DNA from: Betaproteobacteria bacterium
GTDB lineage: Bacteria; Pseudomonadota; Gammaproteobacteria; Burkholderiales; Thiobacillaceae
Direction of reading: 5' to 3'
Assembly: GCA_016873905.1 (NCBI GenBank)
Contig: VGVU01000026.1
Location: 1 to 13,529 of the forward strand
DNA: 13,529 bases
The position numbers and the translations under genes were made by a program. Shown in pieces: positions 1-8,040 of the stretch. The notes below the pieces were generated by a model. That model ran no database searches, was not told where the DNA came from, and saw only the letters and a list, made by a program, of their open reading frames with translations. The first letter of the stretch is position 1. Each line of letters opens with the position of its first letter.

Positions 1-1232
1 TCAGGGGCGGAAAAGGGCGCGAGTCGTTCGAGAAAATCCAGGAGCTCCAGCGCCGGTGTATTGCGAAAGAAGCGGGCCTTGGGCGTTTCCATCCAGATGC
101 GGTCGGCGTACAGCCAAAGCTCGTGCGGGGTGTCGCCAATGCCATCGCCGTTGCGGTCGAAGCCTTCGTAATCGTCCCAGGCGTTGTCTTCCCAGAGATG
201 ACCGCGGGTGGCATTGGCATGACTGACGGCCAGCGTGCTGAGGTTTTTTTCAAAACGGTTGTGGCGCAACACATGGCCGCCCTTGTCGCCGTAAAAATAC
301 AGCGCGGTGTCGTTGTGGGCAAAGCGATTGCCCTTGATGAGCAGGGTGTCGTGACCGTGGAGCGGCGAGTTGGCCTGCAGGCCAACGGCGCAGTGCAGGA
401 CCTCGTTACGCTGCACCTGCGTATCCGAGGTCTCCTTGAAGGCCAGCGCGGCACCGGCCTCGGCGCGGACATGGTGGATGCGGTTGTCCTCGACGCGCAC
501 GCGGTCGGAATAGAGGACCACGATACCGGTGCTGGTGTGGGCGATATCGTTTGCCGCAACGATGTTGTCGGGCGAGAAAACCAGATGAACGGCGTAGCGG
601 CCATGGCGGATGCGGTTATTGCGAATCTGGTTGGCGGGTGCGTTGGTCAGGGTGATATCGCGCAGATGGGCGATGTCATTGGCTTCGATGCGGTTGCCGC
701 GCCCGTACCAGATGCGTATCGCATCGCCGCGCAGGTTGAGCGGCGCGGCCTGGCCGCGCACGGTGTTGCCGTGCACTACGGCATCATTGGCGGCCTTGAG
801 GTGGATGCCGAACAAGACGGTGTCGATGCGGTTGTTTTCGATGCGGACACGGTCGGCGGTGTCGACCAGAATACCGGCGTCCATGGTGTCAAAGCTTTCG
901 CCCGAGCCGGTCAGACGCAGGCCGCGTACGCTGACATCGGCGGCCTGTACGGTGAGCACAGTACCGCGTCCACCGTTATCAATGCAGGCCTGACCTTGGC
1001 CATCCAGGGTGAGCGGCTTGCGGATCACGGCGGGGCCAGCATAACAGCCGGGGGCAAGTTTAAGGATGGCACGAGGGGCGGCGGCGTCGAGAAGGGGTTG
1101 CAGAGGCGGCAAGGGGCTGGCGGTGGCCGAGGCCATCAGCAGCAGAAGCAGCGTGCCTTGTATCCCGCCGCTCAGACGCCCAACGCCGCTCGCGCCCCAG
1201 GTTCGACAGACTGTTGTTAGCCAGACAAGCAT
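1..1232 (-). CDS. NosD-like beta-helix paralogue (second copy), 3' end cut by window edge
   Basis: This reading frame stays open from an ATG at 1232 to base 1, about 410 codons, and has no stop inside the window. It encodes a periplasmic right-handed parallel beta-helix protein of the NosD/CASH family. It aligns along its length with the nosD product at 5630-6970: shared blocks are RKPLT, RGLRLTGSG, LRGDAIRIWY, NDTALYF-type coils, YEGFDRNGDG, YADRIWM and LELLDFLERLAPFS. The first 40 or so residues hold a hydrophobic run (GTLLLLLMASATAS), probably a Sec signal after an overlong n-region; a later ATG at 1136 is an alternative start. It lies 21 bases after the TlpA-like gene and probably ends the nos operon. 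It lacks the three Met residues found in the other copy's central coils. NosD proteins assist CuZ assembly with NosFY; the role of this copy is unknown. Confidence 0.85.
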   Translation of the reverse strand, partial: MLVWLTTVCRTWGASGVGRLSGGIQGTLLLLLMASATASPLPPLQPLLDAAAPRAILKLAPGCYAGPAVIRKPLTLDGQGQACIDNGGRGTVLTVQAADVSVRGLRLTGSGESFDTMDAGILVDTADRVRIENNRIDTVLFGIHLKAANDAVVHGNTVRGQAAPLNLRGDAIRIWYGRGNRIEANDIAHLRDITLTNAPANQIRNNRIRHGRYAVHLVFSPDNIVAANDIAHTSTGIVVLYSDRVRVEDNRIHHVRAEAGAALAFKETSDTQVQRNEVLHCAVGLQANSPLHGHDTLLIKGNRFAHNDTALYFYGDKGGHVLRHNRFEKNLSTLAVSHANATRGHLWEDNAWDDYEGFDRNGDGIGDTPHELWLYADRIWMETPKARFFRNTPALELLDFLERLAPFSAP

Positions 1233-1253
1233 GGCCCGTGGCCCAACAGGGAC

Positions 1254-1706
1254 TCAACGCAGCGCCTGCAGGCGGTGTTCAAGTTCATCCATGGGGATGC
1301 GTCCTTTGCGCGCCCAAACCACCTCGCCACGGCCGTCAATCAGGAGGGTGAAGGGCATGGCTGCCTTGGTGTTGCCGAGTTGTTGCATCAAGGCAATGGC
1401 AGCCTCTTTGCCGCCAACGATGGGGTAGGTGACATCGTGAACGCGGGCATATTCGTTGGCAAAGGACAGGTTGTCCTCGACGGCAATGCCGATAAAGGCG
1501 ACCTGGGTCTTTTGCTGTACGGCCGCCAGTTCAGGAAGTTCGTCACGGCACGGTGGGCACCAGGTGGCCCAAAAGTTGATGACGGCGGGTTTGCCGCGCA
1601 GATGGGACAGATTGAAGGGGGCGGCAGTGGGTTGGGCAAACAGGTTGACGGCGTGGGCCAGGATGGGCGTCAGGCCAAGGCCAAGAATAAGCAGCCAGCG
1701 TTTCAT
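1254..1706 (-). CDS. TlpA/ResA-like periplasmic thioredoxin
   Basis: The product is a 150-residue thiol-disulfide oxidoreductase with an N-terminal Sec signal (MKRWLLILGLGLTPILAHA), a thioredoxin fold, the active site WATWCPPC (Cys50, Cys53) and a cis-proline in AAMPFTLL near residue 118. The start chosen is the ATG at 1706, which overlaps the nosY stop in an ATGA junction and has AAGGGGA upstream; the frame stays open further upstream but only inside nosY. TlpA-type proteins reduce periplasmic disulfides, often on cytochrome c or CuA apoproteins. Tight coupling to nosY suggests that it keeps copper-binding cysteines reduced, for example those of NosL or the NosZ CuA loop. The fold is certain; the specific substrate is inferred. 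Confidence 0.9.
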   Translation of the reverse strand: MKRWLLILGLGLTPILAHAVNLFAQPTAAPFNLSHLRGKPAVINFWATWCPPCRDELPELAAVQQKTQVAFIGIAVEDNLSFANEYARVHDVTYPIVGGKEAAIALMQQLGNTKAAMPFTLLIDGRGEVVWARKGRIPMDELEHRLQALR

Positions 1707-2533
1707 AGCAGGTCCCCTTTGCGGAAGCTGCGGTAGGCAAAGAGGGCGCAAAGGCTGCCGATGGCGGCGGGGTAGAGCAGTGCAAAGACCTGGTAGCCCA
1801 GCGTACCAAACAGGTCGAAAAGGACGAAGGCGGCCGGGCCGAGGACGATGAGTTGTGGATCGAACAGCATCAAGGCCGCGGTGCGAAAGGTTTGTAACGG
1901 ATTGAACAAGGCGATGCTGACGGCCATTTCGGCGGGTATTTGTTCCTGGATCATGACGCCGAGCAGGATCAGGTCCAGGAAGAGCAGCAGGACGAGCCAG
2001 ACCATGAAGGCGATGCCTTGAGCCACATCGGCAGAGCGCGACAGCACCGAGATCAGAATGGCGATGCCCAGGAAGCACCATGACAGGCTGGCCAGGAGGC
2101 CGGTGTAATACAGAAAGATGTTCCAGGGGATCTCGATATCACTGATCAGCGCCCATAGCGCCGCGCCGAACATGGCGATGAAGACCGGAGCGAACACCAT
2201 CAAGAAGCGCCCGAGCAGCTTTCCCCAGAACCAGCCGGACAGGGAGACCGGCAGTGACAGCAGGTACTCAAAGACGCCCGCCTCGCGGTCGCCGGCGACC
2301 GAGCGTACGGTGGAAATGAGGACAAAGACGGGCAGGATGGCCATCACCAACTGGATATAGGTGACTAACAGGCGTGACAGACCAATGAAGCCCAGGACGC
2401 GTGATTCGGTGAGGCCGAAGGCAAACAGCAGGGCGACGATGCCGCCGAACACCAGGGCGTAGAGCATGAACCAGCGCGCCCGCAGGGATTCGGTCATCTC
2501 CAGGCGCAGCGCAGGTTTGAGGTCGTTGAACAT
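1703..2533 (-). CDS. nosY: NosY, permease subunit of the NosFY ABC transporter
   Basis: The product has 276 residues and about six hydrophobic spans (roughly 20-40, 52-75, 105-130, 142-166, 172-196 and 230-262), as in the ABC-2 type permease NosY. Family-like segments are STVRSVAGDREAGVFEYLLS after the second span and NPLQTFRTAALMLFDP near residues 211-226. NosY pairs with the ATPase NosF in the inner membrane and works with periplasmic NosD in assembling the CuZ centre, probably moving a sulfur species outward; the substrate is not established. It starts three bases after the nosL stop and overlaps the TlpA-like gene by four bases. Its separation from nosF by nosL is unusual. Confidence 0.93.
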   Translation of the reverse strand: MFNDLKPALRLEMTESLRARWFMLYALVFGGIVALLFAFGLTESRVLGFIGLSRLLVTYIQLVMAILPVFVLISTVRSVAGDREAGVFEYLLSLPVSLSGWFWGKLLGRFLMVFAPVFIAMFGAALWALISDIEIPWNIFLYYTGLLASLSWCFLGIAILISVLSRSADVAQGIAFMVWLVLLLFLDLILLGVMIQEQIPAEMAVSIALFNPLQTFRTAALMLFDPQLIVLGPAAFVLFDLFGTLGYQVFALLYPAAIGSLCALFAYRSFRKGDLL

Positions 2534-2536
2534 GGG

Positions 2537-3004
2537 TTAGCGTCCCTTGGCCAGAATGGCCGCTTTCATGGTTTGGAAATCGACGCTCCCCGGCATGGGT
2601 TCACGCAGCGCGCCGTAGCCGTAGAGCATGGGTGTTGTTTTGCCGGCGATGTAATGGGCCTTGCGGGCGTCCAGCCACTCACCGGTTACGGCATCTGCGA
2701 CCCAGATCTCGGTGTCGGCCGCATCGGCCCAGGGGATTTTTTGTTCTTTGAGCCAGAACAGCGCGCAGCCGATGTCGTCGAACTTGTAGAGCTTGCGCTT
2801 GCCCATGCCCGTCTTGCCGTCCATCGCACCGCCGCGAATCTGCGCGGCAAAGCGGCGGTCGCTAATGATCATGTTGCAGCGCACACAGGTGTCTCGATCC
2901 CAGTGCACCTTGCCGGGGCCGTGGCCGGGGTCCTTGTCGCCGCAACCGGTCAGCCAAAGCAGGGGGATCGCAGCACCGCCCAGCAGCAGTTTGCGGCGGT
3001 TCAC
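2537..3004 (-). CDS. nosL: NosL, copper-chaperone lipoprotein
   Basis: The product has 155 residues. The lipobox LTGC puts the lipidated cysteine at residue 21, after a short signal (MNRRKLLLGGAAIPLLW). The Cu(I) site of the family is visible as TCVRCNM (Cys40, Cys43, Met45), followed by a NosL core (GMGKRKLYKFDDIGC, then KAHYI). NosL is a periplasm-facing lipoprotein that supplies copper for the CuZ site of NosZ. The start is a GTG at 3004 overlapping the nosF stop (GTGA), with a good ribosome site GAGGA at 3011-3015, six bases upstream. The usual gene order is nosDFYL; here nosL sits between nosF and nosY. Confidence 0.95.
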   Translation of the reverse strand: MNRRKLLLGGAAIPLLWLTGCGDKDPGHGPGKVHWDRDTCVRCNMIISDRRFAAQIRGGAMDGKTGMGKRKLYKFDDIGCALFWLKEQKIPWADAADTEIWVADAVTGEWLDARKAHYIAGKTTPMLYGYGALREPMPGSVDFQTMKAAILAKGR

Positions 3005-3861
3005 GACTGTTCCTCGATGGCGACGCGGCGGATCAGACCGACATAACGCGACAGCATGCCGATGAAACGCAGGCGGTCAGGACTGGCGATGATGCCCTCC
3101 CAAACGAGGCTCGTGGCGTCTGCGCTGAGTCCCCATTGGCCCAGCGCCCGGGCGATCACCTCTTCGGCGCGGGAGAGGACGATGCGTACGGTCAGTTTGC
3201 CATCCAGGGCCGTGCTATCGGCGACGCGGTCGTCGAGGACAATGCGCCCCATGTCCATCTCCACAACCCGGTTAACCAGCGGTGCGACTTCATCGAGGCG
3301 GTGGCTGGAGATCAGCAGGGTGATGGCGCGCGCAGCGGTTTGTTCGGCCAGAAGGTCGAAAAAGGCGTGCCGCGCCTCGGGGTCAAGGTTGGCGGCCGGT
3401 TCGTCCAGAATCAGAAGCGCGCAAGGACGGCCCAAGGCCAGGGCAATCAGCACCTTTTGTTTTTGCCCCCCCGATAATTTGGCGAACGGCAGGTGTTCGA
3501 CGCGCGCGAGATCCAGGCCCAGGCGGGCCGCAATGGCGGTCATGGCGGCAACCGGGGTATCCGTCAGTTCGCTGGTGAAACGCAGCAGTTCGTGTACCGA
3601 CATGCGGAGCGGCGGCGGGAGTTGCGGGACAAAACCGACCTCGCGCAGGACGCGGGCGCGTTCGAGGCGTGGGTCCAGGCCTTGAATGAGGACGCTGCCT
3701 TCATGGACATATTCACCGAGCAGGCAGCGGATGAGGGTCGTCTTTCCGGCCCCGTTGGAACCGATCAGGGCGATGCGTTCGCCGTTGGCCACCGAGAGAT
3801 CAATGGCGTCGAGGACGCGGTTTTTACGGAAGTGTTTGGAGAGTTGTTTGAGTTCGAGCAT
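3001..3861 (-). CDS. nosF: NosF, ABC-transporter ATPase
   Basis: This is the cytoplasmic ATPase of the NosFY transporter used in CuZ biogenesis. With the ATG at 3861 it has 286 residues. The motifs appear in order: Walker A GSNGAGKTT (34-42), Q-loop Gln80 in FVPQL, signature LSGGQ (129-133), Walker B LLILDEP with Asp153 and Glu154, D-loop NLD, and switch His187 in ISSHRLDE. A C-terminal extension of about 80 residues follows, as in other NosF proteins. An in-frame GTG at 3870 could add three residues (MAS); neither start has a strong ribosome site. It follows nosH by about 20 bases and overlaps the nosL start. Confidence 0.94.
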   Translation of the reverse strand: MLELKQLSKHFRKNRVLDAIDLSVANGERIALIGSNGAGKTTLIRCLLGEYVHEGSVLIQGLDPRLERARVLREVGFVPQLPPPLRMSVHELLRFTSELTDTPVAAMTAIAARLGLDLARVEHLPFAKLSGGQKQKVLIALALGRPCALLILDEPAANLDPEARHAFFDLLAEQTAARAITLLISSHRLDEVAPLVNRVVEMDMGRIVLDDRVADSTALDGKLTVRIVLSRAEEVIARALGQWGLSADATSLVWEGIIASPDRLRFIGMLSRYVGLIRRVAIEEQS

Positions 3862-3881
3862 GGACGCCACTTTACTACAGG

Positions 3882-4853
3882 CTACAACAGGTTCTGCAGA
3901 CCGCGCACTTCGAAGCGCAACGAGCCGGTGGGACAGGTGTCAACGCACAGGCCACAGCGGGTGCAGTCGGCGCCGATGTTGACATGGGTATCGCTGGCTC
4001 GGCCCTTGATAACGCAGTCGAGCACATGCGGCACCAGACAAACCTTGCGGCAATCCCCTTCGTGGAAGCAGGAATCGAGGTGGTAACCAATTTGGAGCGG
4101 GCTGATGCTGCCGACGGCGCCGTAGGTGAGCCCAACAGGGCAGAAATAGCGGCACCAGGCGCGGCGTGAGTAAGCAACCTCGAACAGCAATAGCAACACA
4201 ACCCAGGCCAGGCCCAGGCCCGGGCCGTAGATGAGTGCCCGGGACAGGATGCCGGTGGGCGACAGGGTTTCAAAGACGGTATAGCCGCTGATCAAGGCGA
4301 GCGCCGCAAAGAGCAACCAGAGCACGCTGCGCAGACCACGATGAAAGGTGTGATCGGAGACGAGTTTGCGTTCGGCCAGATAAAGATGCAGCCGTTCGGT
4401 CCATTCGGCGAGCAGGTGATAGGGGCACACCCAGGAACAGAACGCCCGGCCGCCCAACAAGGCCCAGAACAGGAAGATGGTGACGGTGCCGATGATCAGG
4501 TTGATGGGAATGTGCTTGTGTGCCAGCGCCACTTGCAAGGCGGCGTTGAGGTCGATCATGTGAAAACCGAGAAACCGCGAGGCGGTGAGCGAGCCTTCCA
4601 GCAACTGGATGTCGAGCCAGAAAGACAACACGAACAACAGGTTGGTGGCGATGAGTACGGCCCAGCGGCGGTTGCGCCACTGCGTGGAACGCACAATGTC
4701 GGCACGGTGCGCCTTGAAGGCTTCGATGCGCGTCTTGTCCTCGCGCTTGGTGCGATGGATGACCCGGGCCTCGGTCTGTTGCTGACCGGCGTCGGGCTTG
4801 CGTGGCGCAAAGCCGATAAGCTGCCGCCAGGATTCGCTGAGGCGGTTATGCAT
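3882..4853 (-). CDS. nosH: NosH (NapH-like), polytopic membrane ferredoxin
   Basis: The product has 323 residues. About 60 soluble residues come first, then four or five membrane spans (near 64-82, 116-135, 176-194, 208-227). Two CxxxCP motifs follow spans, at Cys139/Cys143 (FCSWVCP) and Cys234/Cys238 (WCRYFCP). Two [4Fe-4S] motifs lie at the cytoplasmic C-terminus: Cys262/268/272/280 and CTRCGLCVDTCP (Cys297/300/303/307). This is the NapH/NosH architecture, proposed to oxidise menaquinol or ubiquinol and pass electrons to NosG. The start ATG at 4853 overlaps the nosG stop by eight bases, so the two are probably translationally coupled. With no nosR in the window, NosGH is the likely quinol-linked route. 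Confidence 0.92.
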   Translation of the reverse strand: MHNRLSESWRQLIGFAPRKPDAGQQQTEARVIHRTKREDKTRIEAFKAHRADIVRSTQWRNRRWAVLIATNLLFVLSFWLDIQLLEGSLTASRFLGFHMIDLNAALQVALAHKHIPINLIIGTVTIFLFWALLGGRAFCSWVCPYHLLAEWTERLHLYLAERKLVSDHTFHRGLRSVLWLLFAALALISGYTVFETLSPTGILSRALIYGPGLGLAWVVLLLLFEVAYSRRAWCRYFCPVGLTYGAVGSISPLQIGYHLDSCFHEGDCRKVCLVPHVLDCVIKGRASDTHVNIGADCTRCGLCVDTCPTGSLRFEVRGLQNLL

Positions 4854-5637
4854 GTGGCCAACCTTGACGCGGCAGGATGGTGATGGCGGCCGGTTCGGTA
4901 GGACAGGCCATCTCGCACACCCCGCAACCCAGACACGGCTCCAATACCTCGGGGGTCATTTTTCCGTCAGCCAGCGGAATCAGGCGAATCGCGCCCTCGA
5001 TCGGGCAGGTGCGTACACACAGATCGCAGATCTCGACGGCGAAGGCGTGTTCATTGAGCGGAATCGGTTTCCAGCGATCAACGGACATGAAACGCATCAT
5101 GCCGGTGAAGCCGGCCTCGCGCGCGGGGCCGGTGTGACCTTTACCTTGACGGGCGAGGCATAGTTCCGGCCGGGTCAGTTGCGCGACGCCCATGCGTTCC
5201 TTCAGGTTCAGCGTCGGCTCGGGGTCTTTTTTCTTGGCCAGCAACACCGGCGGGGCGGCCACCGGCATACCGGCGCGGACCGGCAGGTCAGCCGGTTTGT
5301 GATAGGTCAGGGCCCCGGTCGGGCAGGCGAGGATGCACTGCACCGCATCACAGGAGAAATCGCAGGCCTGGGCACGAGCGTCAATATAGGGCACGCCGAT
5401 GCCGTAGCCGTCGCCAAGGTCGGCGAGTTTGAGCGCTGAGACGGGACAGACCTGGACGCACTGGCCACATTTGATGCAGGCCGAGAGAAAGTCTTGTTCT
5501 TCCAGTGCGCCGGGCGGACGCAGGCGGTTGGCCGAGGCGGCTGGCGTAGGCAGCCAGGCAATGCCGCTGGCGCCCAGGAGGGCGGCCAGGCCCAGTCCGG
5601 TACGCAAGAAGCGGCGGCGCTCGGAAGGTTTAGCCAT
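4846..5637 (-). CDS. nosG: NosG (NapG-like), Tat-exported periplasmic ferredoxin
   Basis: The product has 263 residues. A twin-arginine leader (SERRRFLRTGLG, residues 6-17) with a hydrophobic stretch marks Tat export of a pre-folded Fe-S protein. Cysteine groups for four [4Fe-4S] clusters are visible: Cys54/57/60/64 (CIKCGQCVQVCP), Cys92/96/101/105 (CDFSCDAVQCILACP), Cys204/207/211 with a more distant Cys such as Cys160, and Cys235/238/241/245 (CLGCGVCEMACP). Family knowledge gives it the role of electron carrier between membrane NosH and periplasmic acceptors. Its start overlaps the nosD stop by eight bases and its end overlaps the nosH start. Confidence 0.93.
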   Translation of the reverse strand: MAKPSERRRFLRTGLGLAALLGASGIAWLPTPAASANRLRPPGALEEQDFLSACIKCGQCVQVCPVSALKLADLGDGYGIGVPYIDARAQACDFSCDAVQCILACPTGALTYHKPADLPVRAGMPVAAPPVLLAKKKDPEPTLNLKERMGVAQLTRPELCLARQGKGHTGPAREAGFTGMMRFMSVDRWKPIPLNEHAFAVEICDLCVRTCPIEGAIRLIPLADGKMTPEVLEPCLGCGVCEMACPTEPAAITILPRQGWPHA

Positions 5638-6970
5638 GAGCCGGCCTCATCCGCGGGCGCGTATCTTCAAACAGTAGGTCGGGTTCCGAGAACGGGGCCA
5701 GCCGCTCCAGAAAATCGAGCAACTCCAGGGCGGGAGAGGCACGGAAGAATTGGGTGATGGGCGTATCCATCCAGATGCGATCGGCATAGGCGTATTGACG
5801 ATGGGGCAGGTCGCCACGCCCGTCACCGTTGCGATCAAAGCCCTCGTACACATCCCACACATTGCCCGACCAGGTGTTTTGCCGGGCGGTGCCGCCGCCG
5901 TTGACGGCGACATCCGTCAGGTTACCGACGAAACGGTTATTGGTGATGACATTGCCATCGCGCTCGCTGTTAAACAACAGGCCGATGCCGTTGTATGCCA
6001 GTCGGTTGTTGCGTATCCATATCTGGGTGTCGGGCTGGAAGGGCGATAGATCGGAGGTAATGCCGGTTGCGCAATAGACGATCTCGTTATTTTCCAGAAT
6101 GGAGTCGCTGGCCTCCTTGAAACCGATGCCCATCCCGGTGGCGCCGGTGGCGTGAGAGATCAGGTTGTTGCGGATGATGACGCCGTCCGTGTACATCACA
6201 TAGATGCCGACGGCGTTGTTGTAAAAGCGATTGCCTTCAACCAGATTGTGTTGCGCGAACATGAAGTGGATCGAGTAGCGGCTGTTGCGGCTGGTGTTGT
6301 TCCTCAGGATGTTGCTGTTCGAATACCAGACCACGACATCGCGCGAATCCGTGATCTGGTTGCCCTCGATGCGGTTGCGCAGGCTGTACCAGAGGCGGAT
6401 GGCATCGCCACGCACGCCGAGATCAACGGGCTTGGAGGTAATGCGGTTGTTGCGCACGATATTGTCGTTGGCCTGACGCAGGTCGATGCCGAACAGGCTG
6501 TTATCAATGACCAGGTTTTCGACGGTGTTGCGATGACCACGAATCTCCAGCGCCGCGTCTTCCATGTCGTGCGAGTCGCCCGAGCCGGTCAGATGCAGGC
6601 CGCGCACCACGGCATCCTCTGTCTCGATGCGGAACACCACGCCTTTATCACCGGCATCAATGGTGACCTTGCCGTCGCCCTCGATGGTGAGGGGTTTGGT
6701 CAGCAAGACCGGGCCCGCATAGGTGCCCGGCGGCGGCCGTAGCACCGAACCGGCTGGGGCGGCATCGACCAGCGCCTGAAACGGTTTCAGGCCGTGGATA
6801 CGCGGGGCGCGCATATACAACGGATACACGGGCCGCACGGCATCAACGGTGTTGCGCACGGCCCCCATGGCGCCAAAGTCCTGCACGGCGTCCTCGGCTT
6901 CGTTGTAACCGGAGGACGGGGCGGCGGTGAGGACCAGGCCCAGCCAGAGCAGGAGGTGGGGCAGGCGCAT
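5630..6970 (-). CDS. nosD: NosD, periplasmic CuZ-assembly factor (canonical copy)
   Basis: The product has 446 residues, a Sec signal (MRLPHLLLWLGLVLTAAPSS), and repeated beta-helix coils of about 22 residues rich in NxI and NNR turns (residues about 85-360). Conserved NosD segments are visible: RGDAIRLWYSLRNRIEGN, RDVVVWYSNSN, RYSIHFMFAQHN, VGIYVMYTDG, GMGIGFKEASD and YEGFDRNGDG. NosD works with NosFY in building the copper-sulfide CuZ centre of NosZ. It begins 14 bases after nosB and overlaps nosG by eight. Met237, Met259 and Met280 are about one coil apart, so they could line up on one face of the helix; these are missing in the paralogue at 1-1232. No strong ribosome site is visible; translation may be coupled to nosB. 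Confidence 0.95.
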   Translation of the reverse strand: MRLPHLLLWLGLVLTAAPSSGYNEAEDAVQDFGAMGAVRNTVDAVRPVYPLYMRAPRIHGLKPFQALVDAAPAGSVLRPPPGTYAGPVLLTKPLTIEGDGKVTIDAGDKGVVFRIETEDAVVRGLHLTGSGDSHDMEDAALEIRGHRNTVENLVIDNSLFGIDLRQANDNIVRNNRITSKPVDLGVRGDAIRLWYSLRNRIEGNQITDSRDVVVWYSNSNILRNNTSRNSRYSIHFMFAQHNLVEGNRFYNNAVGIYVMYTDGVIIRNNLISHATGATGMGIGFKEASDSILENNEIVYCATGITSDLSPFQPDTQIWIRNNRLAYNGIGLLFNSERDGNVITNNRFVGNLTDVAVNGGGTARQNTWSGNVWDVYEGFDRNGDGRGDLPHRQYAYADRIWMDTPITQFFRASPALELLDFLERLAPFSEPDLLFEDTRPRMRPAHG

Positions 6971-6984
6971 GGTGTCAGCCTTGG

Positions 6985-7938
6985 TTACGGTTGGTTGAGC
7001 TGCTTGCGGCGCAGCAGGAGGGCTATGATCAGCAGGCCGGAGAGGGCCAGCAGCAGGGCGTAGCCAATGTACGGGTAGGAGAAGGTGGAGAACTGGGCCA
7101 CCTGGCCTTCACCGAAGACGGTAGGCATGAAGGGCTTCACTGTGAAGGCGCCCCATGGATGCAGGTTATGGCCGAAGAACCACAGCCAGCCGGCGTATTC
7201 AATGATGAAGAAGACGGGCAGCAAGGCCGGCACAAAGGCCAGTAGCAGGGAAAACTTGCGCCATTTCCAGCATCCGGCAAGAACGATCAACATGGCGGCA
7301 ATCAGGCCGCCCATGACGATGTGCATGGCCAGGCGCAGGTTGGCACCCCAGCGGGCGATGACCTCGGGCTCGTTGAAGAAGGTGGCCGTGGCCTCTTCAT
7401 AGGTCTTCACATAGGCGTCGAGCACGCCGAGCCCCAGCATCTGGCCATACATCCAGGCGGCCACAGCAGCGAAGCCCACACTCAGGATTTGCAGTTCGCG
7501 CTTGCGGTCATTGGCGGCAAAGGCCAGCAACATGACGCCGAGAAAGGCCATGATGTACTTGGATAATTCCTTCTCCACCGGGCCGCCCGAGGCGATCGGA
7601 TACATGCCGACATAGTGGTTGATGGTATTCATCTCATGCACGCAGTCGAGCTGTTGGGTCTGGTTTTTTTGATTGCGCTCAATGGCCTCGTTTTCGCTGC
7701 CCAGGTCGCCTTGATAGATCTCGCTTTTCTTGATGACGGCATGGGTACAGCCGTTTTTGACGCCGTCAAAGTGAAAGTGGATGCGAATCCCGTCCGGGAA
7801 GGCGTCGGGCGGGTAGTTGGGTGCCGTGAGCGAGACCCACCAGATGGGCGTGAAATAAGCGACTGCCAGCAAGAGCAGTGCCATAAGGGCAAAGCGGCTG
7901 GATTTGTTACCGGTGAAGTCCTGAATGAGGCTGGACAT
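6985..7938 (-). CDS. nosB: NosB, clade II-specific membrane protein
   Basis: The product has 317 residues and about six predicted spans (17-35, 128-142, 150-172, 204-222, 229-252, 288-309). A large non-membrane loop (about 38-125) is rich in possible metal or haem ligands: His54, His56, Cys64, His66, Cys99, His101, Met103, His108, Met112. A second short stretch between the last spans has His257 and His260 (GHNLHPWGAF). I identify it as NosB from its size, topology and place between the cytochrome c gene and nosD, an order typical of clade II nos clusters. No biochemical role is established for the family to my knowledge. The ribosome site AGGAG is six bases before the ATG. Confidence 0.85.
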   Translation of the reverse strand: MSSLIQDFTGNKSSRFALMALLLLAVAYFTPIWWVSLTAPNYPPDAFPDGIRIHFHFDGVKNGCTHAVIKKSEIYQGDLGSENEAIERNQKNQTQQLDCVHEMNTINHYVGMYPIASGGPVEKELSKYIMAFLGVMLLAFAANDRKRELQILSVGFAAVAAWMYGQMLGLGVLDAYVKTYEEATATFFNEPEVIARWGANLRLAMHIVMGGLIAAMLIVLAGCWKWRKFSLLLAFVPALLPVFFIIEYAGWLWFFGHNLHPWGAFTVKPFMPTVFGEGQVAQFSTFSYPYIGYALLLALSGLLIIALLLRRKQLNQP

Positions 7939-8021
7939 GGGGAACTCCTGTTGAATGCCAATTTGCTGAGGGCGCCATCATAGTGCAGAAGGGTGCCCGC
8001 TCAGGGAATTGGGATCCAGAC

Positions 8022-8040
8022 AGGCCGCACGAGGCGGCCT
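8022..8040. repeat. Intercistronic hairpin between the cytochrome c gene and nosB
   Basis: AGGCCGC - ACGAG - GCGGCCT is a perfect 7-bp stem with a five-base loop and no T run in the minus direction. A second, imperfect inverted repeat (CTGAGGGCGCC against GGTGCCCGCTCAG) spans 7966-8004. These fill most of the 117-base gap; no promoter or FNR box is visible there. They may be an mRNA processing or stabilising site. Confidence 0.5.

Noticed and set aside
123..1220. Plus-strand open frame of 365 codons opposite the second NosD
   Set aside because: The minus strand encodes a clear NosD-like protein through this stretch; the plus frame is a Val/Ala/Gly-rich antisense shadow.
1707..2081. N-terminal extension of the TlpA-like frame up to 2081
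   Set aside because: It overlaps nosY in another frame, is not signal-like, and the ATG at 1706 gives a clean Sec signal, a ribosome site and an ATGA junction.
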